Below, piece by piece: positions 43,389 through 48,276 of a DNA stretch of 48,276 bases. The position numbers and the translations under genes were made by a program. Numbering within the stretch: position 1 is the stretch's first letter; each line of letters starts with the position of its first letter. A model generated the notes under the pieces. That model saw only the letters and a list, made by a program, of their open reading frames with translations, did no database searches and had not been told where the DNA came from. The stretch comes from Limnohabitans sp. Rim8 (GTDB lineage Bacteria > Pseudomonadota > Gammaproteobacteria > Burkholderiales > Burkholderiaceae_C): assembly GCA_945901045.1 (NCBI GenBank), contig CAMDKK010000027.1, positions 1-48,276 of the forward strand, given 5' to 3'.

Positions 43389-44117
43389 TCATGGCTTGCT
43401 TTGATGACGTGCCTCGCGTACGCCTTGCCTTATCTCTTGCAGGACGGCCAAAATATCTCGAAACTGTTTAGCTTTGGCTTTAACTTGGTAGTCCATTTCA
43501 GACATTTGCTCGTTCAGGATTTGCGTCACTTGACTGTCCAAATTCGCTGCTGGCAATTCCAAATAGGCTTCGCTTTCACTGCCATCACGCTCCACCCTTG
43601 CGCCAGCACTTTTGGCAATGCGCAGCATGGCTGAGTTTTCACTTAAGGCATGGATAAACAACATGCGAACGCCCTCGTTACGGGCATGCACGACGGCGTG
43701 GTCAAACAATTTGGCCCCCAACCCTTTACCCCTGCATATGGACAAAACGGAAACACCAAACTCCGCACACGTTGACCATTGAGGGTCGATAGAAAAAGCC
43801 AAATGCGCCATTGCCACCAACTCCAAGCGCCGATTGAATACGCCATAGACTTCGTCTCGTAAGAAATTCAGTCCCTCCACATAACGGCCGATGTGCTCAT
43901 CTGTGGCTGCGTAACCAAAGCGCAAATAACGGTCATGCGCATTCAATTCACATAAATGCCGAACAATTTTCAAGCGATGGCGCGGGGACAATTGGAGAAT
44001 GGGTATCCAAGGATATGGCAGTCCATCCTCCCCTACTAAGCGAAGTAGGACTCTACGCCACCAATTGAGCGCATTGTTGTGTTCGATCGTTGGGTCAGAG
44101 TTCACATTGAGGATCAA
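43389..44117 (-). CDS. GNAT family N-acetyltransferase
   Basis: The 242-residue protein has the GNAT acetyl-CoA loop ICRGKGLGAKLFDHAV (R/QxxGxG/A type) and MLFIHALSENSAMLRIAKSAGARVE, with VAMAHLAF on the preceding strand. A C-terminal helical extension (about 195-242) is basic and glutamine-rich. The substrate is unknown. The start is a TTG at 44117 following AAGGG; an in-frame GTG at 44105 is possible. It lies downstream of the Bug pseudogene on the opposite strand. Confidence 0.82.
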   Translation of the reverse strand: MILNVNSDPTIEHNNALNWWRRVLLRLVGEDGLPYPWIPILQLSPRHRLKIVRHLCELNAHDRYLRFGYAATDEHIGRYVEGLNFLRDEVYGVFNRRLELVAMAHLAFSIDPQWSTCAEFGVSVLSICRGKGLGAKLFDHAVVHARNEGVRMLFIHALSENSAMLRIAKSAGARVERDGSESEAYLELPAANLDSQVTQILNEQMSEMDYQVKAKAKQFRDILAVLQEIRQGVREARHQSKP

Positions 44118-44231
44118 GGGTTTTCCCTTATTCTCTCATTTTTATCTACAAAGCACTTGATTTGACTCTTCAGTCATGTTGAATGCCTTGTGCACGGTGA
44201 TGCCATGCTTTGTAAAATTTCAAGGAAGGTG

Positions 44232-45212
44232 ATGCGAAATCGATTTCACACACTCATAATTATCGACTGAAACCGCTCCGTTAAAAACGGTGCAAGAATC
44301 TCAAATATGTTCGGGCAATATTTGAGGTTGACCAAAAACTGACCCGCTTCGGGTGAGGTAACGTCGTCAAAAAGCCGAGGCGTTTTCTTAGAAATGTGTG
44401 TCCGCAATTTGGGCTTCAAGATGGGTGAAATTGTAGGTAATCCCTTAGTGATTGAATGCAAGCCCCGCAATAGGCACCCTTATTAATTCCGACCAAGTGG
44501 CCAAATCTGCCCTGATCGTCACATGCTATTGATCGTTTTTTCAAACCGTGTGGACAGCACTTGGGTCTACAAATACCGACCGTATGACCCATCAAAAGCC
44601 TGAGGTCCATCACCAAACTGGTGGATTAACCCTAGGTCCTGCTGACCCACCCCCAAAGTACCTGAAAATAACGATCAAGAATTCATTACATTGGCCAAAG
44701 CCAACTCAGAAAAAATTCTCATCAAATTATCGGGCAATGTCATTGCACACCACCTGATTGGCGGCGTGTTTGCTTCCATGGACCACACACAACTCAAGCA
44801 TGTACCCTATCGCAGCAGCAACTTGGCAAGCACTCACGTTGTGACGGGCATTGTGGAAAGCAGTTGTGCAGGCATGCCAAAGCACTGTCACAAGTACCGG
44901 CTGGCCGACTGAACACGCTGGCGGAGACCCTTGCCAAACGCACTCCCCAACGACCCAACTACCCAATGCTACCAACACCCATGAGGCGGGTGTTCATGGC
45001 TACGACGACACCGTTCAGCTGCCCTTGCATGCCCCTGGCCGAACTCCGCTCCCATTGTGAACAAATTGAATTCTGAGATTGCAAAAATCATGTGCAGCGC
45101 CGAAACCAACAAAGCCTTTTTTAGATGAGTTTGTAGAAGTCAGCCTGTCAACCCAGATACGCTGAACCAACTGATGGTTTCAGACTTGTACAAAGTGGTC
45201 AAAGTGGCTTGA
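44232..45212 (+). pseudogene. Decayed Bug/TctC family periplasmic substrate-binding protein gene
   Basis: This gap has no intact frame, yet pieces of a Bug (tripartite tricarboxylate transporter substrate-binding) protein appear in order in all three plus-strand frames. They are: an ATG with AAGGAAGG upstream (44232); NLGFKMGEIVGNPLVIECKP (44406-44464); SDQVAKS near 44490; WVYKYRPYDPSKA (44562-44600); VPENNDQEFITLAKANSEK and HHLIGGVFAS then LKHVPYRSSN (44658-44830); CAGMP; QVPAGRLNTLA and AKRTPQRPN in a second frame; EAGVHGYD in a third; APIVNKLNSEIAKIM (45049-45093); QPVNPDTLNQL to VVKVA and TGA at 45212. Family proteins carry these blocks in the same order over about 320 residues. Several frameshifts and in-frame stops mean it is dead. 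Confidence 0.8.
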
Positions 45213-45486
45213 ATTGAGTTGAAATATGCTTAAAACAATTTTTTTATTTAAGGCTAATCTTTGAATTTGCAATGAATGGAGACTAAGACTCGCCATAATT
45301 CTGACTTCAGTAGCGTCGGCTCTTTGAATTTTTGTAAGTTTAAATCGTCTTGTGTTCGCACGATGACTGGCCCCATCAAGCTTGAATTTTGTTGCCTGAG
45401 GGACCATTTCTGACCTTCTACTGCGAATAACCCGATTCCGCTCGTTCTGACCAAAGAACACAATCAAACCCTTAATGGAGATTTCT
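45213..45486. other. Intergenic leader region of fadD
   Basis: About 270 AT-rich bases separate the pseudogene from fadD. Open frames here are short and not protein-like. The fadD Shine-Dalgarno (GGAG at 45478-45481) is at its end. No operator or convincing promoter pair could be picked by eye. Confidence 0.4.
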
Positions 45487-47166
45487 ATGGAAAAAGTCTG
45501 GCTGGCACACTACCCACAAGGCGTTGCTCACGATATCAATCTTGCGCAATACAGTTCTTTGACACAACTCTTGGACCAGTCTTTCAAAGCGAACAGCCAA
45601 AGTCCTTTTTCCGTTTGCATGGACCGCTGGATGAGCTATGGCGAACTTGACCAATTGTCTGAAGCTTTAGCTGCTTGGTTTCAGAGTCAAGGATTGCTGC
45701 CTGGCGCCCGCATTGCCATCATGTTGCCTAATTTGCCTCAATTTGCAGTCACGATGGCGGCGGTTTTGCGTGCGGGCTATACCTGCGTGAATGTGAACCC
45801 ACTGTACACAGCAAGGGAGTTGGAGCACCAATTAAAGGACTCCGGCGCCACGTCCATCGTGATACTCGAAAATTTCGCCCATACCTTAGCCGACGTCGTT
45901 GAGCACACACAAGTCAAACACATCGTACTGACTTCATTGGGTGACTTGCTCGGTCCTTTGTATGGTCGCTGGATGACCTTTGCGGTTCGCCACTTGGCCA
46001 AGATGGTCCCTGCGTTTGAAGTACCATTGTCTGATGGGCGTCGTGTTACTTCGTTTAAGAACGCTTTGTCACAAGGTCAGAAAAAGCCCCTAAAATCGGT
46101 TACCCAAACCTTGGATGACATTGCATTTCTTCAATATACGGGCGGCACAACGGGTTTATCCAAGGGCGCCGTGCTAACACATCGCAACATTGTTGCGGCC
46201 ATGCTTCAAGCGGAGGCCTGGTTCACTCCAGCCATCAAAGACATTGGGGACTTGCGCAAAGTCAACAGCATCGCTGCGCTTCCGCTTTACCATATTTTCG
46301 CTTTAACTCTATGCCTTTTGGCCATACGCCAAGGCTCACACATGACGTTGATCCCTAATCCACGTGATTTCGGAAAGTTCATTGACGTCCTGAAAAAGAG
46401 ACCCTTTCACATCATGCCGGGCGTTAACACTTTGTTCAATGCCTTGATGTTGCATCCCATGTTCAAAACGATAGATTTTTCCAACTTGCGCTTGACTCAA
46501 GCAGGGGGCATGGCCGCATCTGAAGGTACAGCAAAAAATTGGCATACTGCTACGGGCAGTTCCATGATTGAAGGCTGGGGGATGAGCGAAACGTGCGCAA
46601 TTGGCAGCAACAATCCTGTGACACAAAAAACATTCAGTGGAGACATTGGCTTTCCTCTGCCGGGAATTGACATGGCGATCAAGGATGACAGTGGCCTGAC
46701 AATTGCCCAAGGTGAGTCAGGTGAGATTTGTATCCGGGGCCCCAATGTGATGACCGGGTACTACCAGCAACCCGAAGAGACAGCCAAAGCTTTTACGGCC
46801 GATGGTTTTATGCGCACAGGTGATATTGGCATCATGGAGCCCAATGGCCGATTCAAGATCGTGGACCGAAAAAAGGACATGATCATTGTCAGTGGATTTA
46901 ACGTGTTTCCAAGTGAGTTGGAAAATGTCATTTCAATGTGTCCCGGTGTTGTGGAGTGTGCGGCCATAGGTATACCTGATGCAATGCAGGGGGAAGCCAT
47001 CAAGGTTTTTGTCGTGCGCAATGACCCCCTGTTAACCGAACAAACCTTAAGTACTTTTTGCCATGACAATTTAACGGGTTATAAGCGGCCCAAACACATT
47101 GAATTCCGTGATGAACTGCCCAAAACGAATGTGGGGAAGATCTTGCGACGTGAGCTTAGGTCTTAA
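45487..47166 (+). CDS. fadD: Long-chain fatty acid--CoA ligase
   Basis: The 559-residue AMP-forming ligase activates fatty acids to acyl-CoA at the inner membrane. Landmarks: P-loop-like YTGGTTGLSKGAVLTHRN (about 217-234), GWGMSETCAIG (A5), GEICIRGPNVMTGYY, the hinge/AMP motif DGFMRTGDIGIMEPNGRFKIVDRKKDMI and the C-terminal Lys in LPKTNVGKILRREL. ATG 45487 with GGAG 5 nt upstream is preferred; an ATG at 45475 would overlap that site. An MBL-fold gene follows after 17 nt. Confidence 0.95.
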   Translation: MEKVWLAHYPQGVAHDINLAQYSSLTQLLDQSFKANSQSPFSVCMDRWMSYGELDQLSEALAAWFQSQGLLPGARIAIMLPNLPQFAVTMAAVLRAGYTCVNVNPLYTARELEHQLKDSGATSIVILENFAHTLADVVEHTQVKHIVLTSLGDLLGPLYGRWMTFAVRHLAKMVPAFEVPLSDGRRVTSFKNALSQGQKKPLKSVTQTLDDIAFLQYTGGTTGLSKGAVLTHRNIVAAMLQAEAWFTPAIKDIGDLRKVNSIAALPLYHIFALTLCLLAIRQGSHMTLIPNPRDFGKFIDVLKKRPFHIMPGVNTLFNALMLHPMFKTIDFSNLRLTQAGGMAASEGTAKNWHTATGSSMIEGWGMSETCAIGSNNPVTQKTFSGDIGFPLPGIDMAIKDDSGLTIAQGESGEICIRGPNVMTGYYQQPEETAKAFTADGFMRTGDIGIMEPNGRFKIVDRKKDMIIVSGFNVFPSELENVISMCPGVVECAAIGIPDAMQGEAIKVFVVRNDPLLTEQTLSTFCHDNLTGYKRPKHIEFRDELPKTNVGKILRRELRS

Positions 47167-47183
47167 TTAAGCAGTCGATACCC

Positions 47184-48107
47184 ATGGATTCAATCTGTGC
47201 ATGGCCAGATGGTTTGCAAGTATTTGAAAGAGGGTGGTTATCATCCAACAACATTCTGCTGAGAGATGAAGTTTCAACAGTTTTAATAGACAGCGGATAC
47301 GTCTCCCACGCACCCCAGACACTTGCACTGGTCCAACAAGCCTTGGGCCCGAGGCCCTTAGATTTGCTTCTTAACACGCACTTGCACAGCGATCACTGCG
47401 GAGGAAATCGAATACTTCAAGATGCCTACCCTTCATTAGAAACACGCATTCCCCCTGGAATGGCATCTGAAGTTACTGATTGGGACGAAGATCATTTAAC
47501 TTACAAATCAACAGGACAAAATTGCCCACGCTTTGGATTCGATGGGCTCATTGAACCAGGCTCTGAAATGACTTTAGCCGGCCAGATTTGGGAGGTCCAT
47601 GCTGCACCCGGACATGACCCCCATTCTGTGATTCTTTACCAACCCCTGGACAGAATATTGATTTCAGCAGACGCACTTTGGGAACATGGTTTCGGCATCG
47701 TCTTCCCAGAGCTAGAAGGCGTATCTGCTTTCCAAGAAGTAGCCGCAACACTGGACTTGATCGAATCCCTGAACCCACTGCTTGTGATTCCAGGACATGG
47801 TCGACCTTTCAACGATGTATCAACGGCGTTAGCTTACTCTCGGAGAAAGCTCAATGGCTTCATTGAGAAACCCGAAAAGCATGCGCTCTACGGCGCAAAA
47901 GTGCTCATCAAATTTAAGCTCTTGGAATTGCATTCAATCAGTAAGGCGCAATTCAAGATATGGACTGAATTGAATGGGTATTTAAATGCACTGCATCAAC
48001 TCCAACAGTCCAATCAGCCCTTTCCAGATTGGGTAGATATGGTTTTAACGGAGCTGGCCAAAAGCAAGGCTTTGCAAATACAGGGTGAGACTCTGTGCAA
48101 CATTTAA
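47184..48107 (+). CDS. MBL-fold metallo-hydrolase next to fadD
   Basis: The 307-residue protein has the MBL metal ligands THLHSDHCGGN (residues 65-75), AAPGHDPHSVILY, the bridging Asp in ILISADALWEHGFG and IPGHGRPFND. A C-terminal helical domain of about 90 residues completes it. The layout parallels the LiuR-linked MBL protein at 34.2 kb, although sequence identity looks low by eye. Co-transcription with fadD is likely (17-nt gap). A thioesterase-like role is conceivable but not shown. Confidence 0.85.
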   Translation: MDSICAWPDGLQVFERGWLSSNNILLRDEVSTVLIDSGYVSHAPQTLALVQQALGPRPLDLLLNTHLHSDHCGGNRILQDAYPSLETRIPPGMASEVTDWDEDHLTYKSTGQNCPRFGFDGLIEPGSEMTLAGQIWEVHAAPGHDPHSVILYQPLDRILISADALWEHGFGIVFPELEGVSAFQEVAATLDLIESLNPLLVIPGHGRPFNDVSTALAYSRRKLNGFIEKPEKHALYGAKVLIKFKLLELHSISKAQFKIWTELNGYLNALHQLQQSNQPFPDWVDMVLTELAKSKALQIQGETLCNI

Positions 48108-48126
48108 ATTCAGCGCTAGATTAAAC

Positions 48127-48156
48127 AAAAAAAACGCCCCATCAAATGATGAGGCG
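48127..48156 (-). terminator. Rho-independent terminator of the rRNA operon
   Basis: On the minus strand CGCCTCATCA (48147-48156) pairs with TGATGGGGCG (48135-48144), one G-T pair included, with a two-base loop, followed by eight T (48127-48134). It starts about 14 nt past the 5S 3' end. It also lies 20 nt beyond the convergent MBL gene and could act in both directions, though the plus strand has no long T-run. Confidence 0.88.
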
Positions 48157-48170
48157 ATTTTCAAATACAA

Positions 48171-48276
48171 GCCTGACGATGTCCTACTTTCACACGGGAA
48201 TCCGCACTATCATCGGCGCTGAGTCGTTTCACTGTCCTGTTCGGGATGGGAAGGAGTGGGACCAACTCGCTATGGT
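48171..48276 (-). rRNA. rrf: 5S ribosomal RNA, 5' end cut by the window edge
   Basis: The minus-strand sequence from the window edge matches betaproteobacterial 5S rRNA: ACCATAGCGAGTTGGTCCCA, CACTCCTTCCCATCCCGAAC, GACTCAGCGCCGATGATAGT, GTGTGAAAGTAGGACATCGT and the 3' CAGGC. About 106 of some 113-115 nt are inside; the 5' stem strand is missing. The 23S and 16S genes should lie beyond the right edge. Confidence 0.96.

Noticed and set aside
45180-45467. 95-codon minus-strand frame before fadD
   Set aside because: No ribosome-binding site, no family resemblance, and AT-rich intergenic composition.

Overview
The window reads as chromosomal DNA of a betaproteobacterium of the order Burkholderiales, most likely a Comamonadaceae member of the Limnohabitans/Rhodoferax/Polaromonas type. 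This rests on recognised protein families, the synteny corC-lnt-glyQ-glyS-gmhB-plsC, a very long tandem UvrA, and the 5S rRNA at the right edge. No search was run, so the genus is an inference.

Layout. 1-1.5 kb: tail of a truncated VapC toxin, a HAD phosphatase and an H-NS-like protein. 1.8-9.8 kb: a 1946-residue double UvrA, a small membrane-anchored Ala/Pro-rich protein and an MHS-type MFS transporter. 10.0-10.9 kb: an orphan DUF4212 protein overlapping a DsbA-fold isomerase tail to tail. 10.9-19 kb: a long minus-strand leucine-degradation block (DUF1289, HMG-CoA lyase, 2-hydroxyacid dehydrogenase, methylcrotonyl-CoA carboxylase alpha, methylglutaconyl-CoA hydratase, DinB protein, vapBC, carboxylase beta) with a divergent AraC regulator. 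20-26.8 kb: a probable light/redox-response block (response-regulator-like protein, DUF2256, HiPIP, Rrf2 and MerR regulators, an unknown secreted protein, a photolyase and an FeS-type photolyase/cryptochrome). 26.8-27.9 kb: a HAD phosphatase and YchJ. 28-35.3 kb: second half of leucine/acyl-CoA catabolism (acyl-CoA dehydrogenase, SDR, thiolase, carbonic anhydrase, isovaleryl-CoA dehydrogenase, PaaI thioesterase, LiuR) plus an MBL-fold hydrolase, with two LiuR-type palindromes. 35.3-44.1 kb: housekeeping genes (YgjP peptidase, plsC, gmhB, glyS, glyQ, lnt, corC, GNAT). 44.2-45.2 kb: a badly decayed Bug/TctC substrate-binding protein gene. 45.5-48.1 kb: fadD and a second MBL-fold hydrolase. 48.1 kb to the end: terminator and 5S rRNA of an rRNA operon on the minus strand.

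How it works together. LiuA oxidises isovaleryl-CoA; LiuB/LiuD carboxylate 3-methylcrotonyl-CoA; LiuC hydrates the product; MvaB cleaves HMG-CoA to acetoacetate and acetyl-CoA; a thiolase handles acetoacetyl-CoA; the adjacent carbonic anhydrase could supply bicarbonate. The two arms appear to be under different regulators: LiuR boxes on the liuA arm, and an AraC protein divergent from liuB.

The most unusual items are: the Bug pseudogene filling an apparently empty gap; in-frame insertions inside uvrA and liuD, the first of which carries a REP-like inverted repeat; a vapBC module inside the liu operon whose operator reaches the liuB stop codon; a family of REP-like elements including a 3 x 32 bp tandem array; and the regulator-rich photolyase block.
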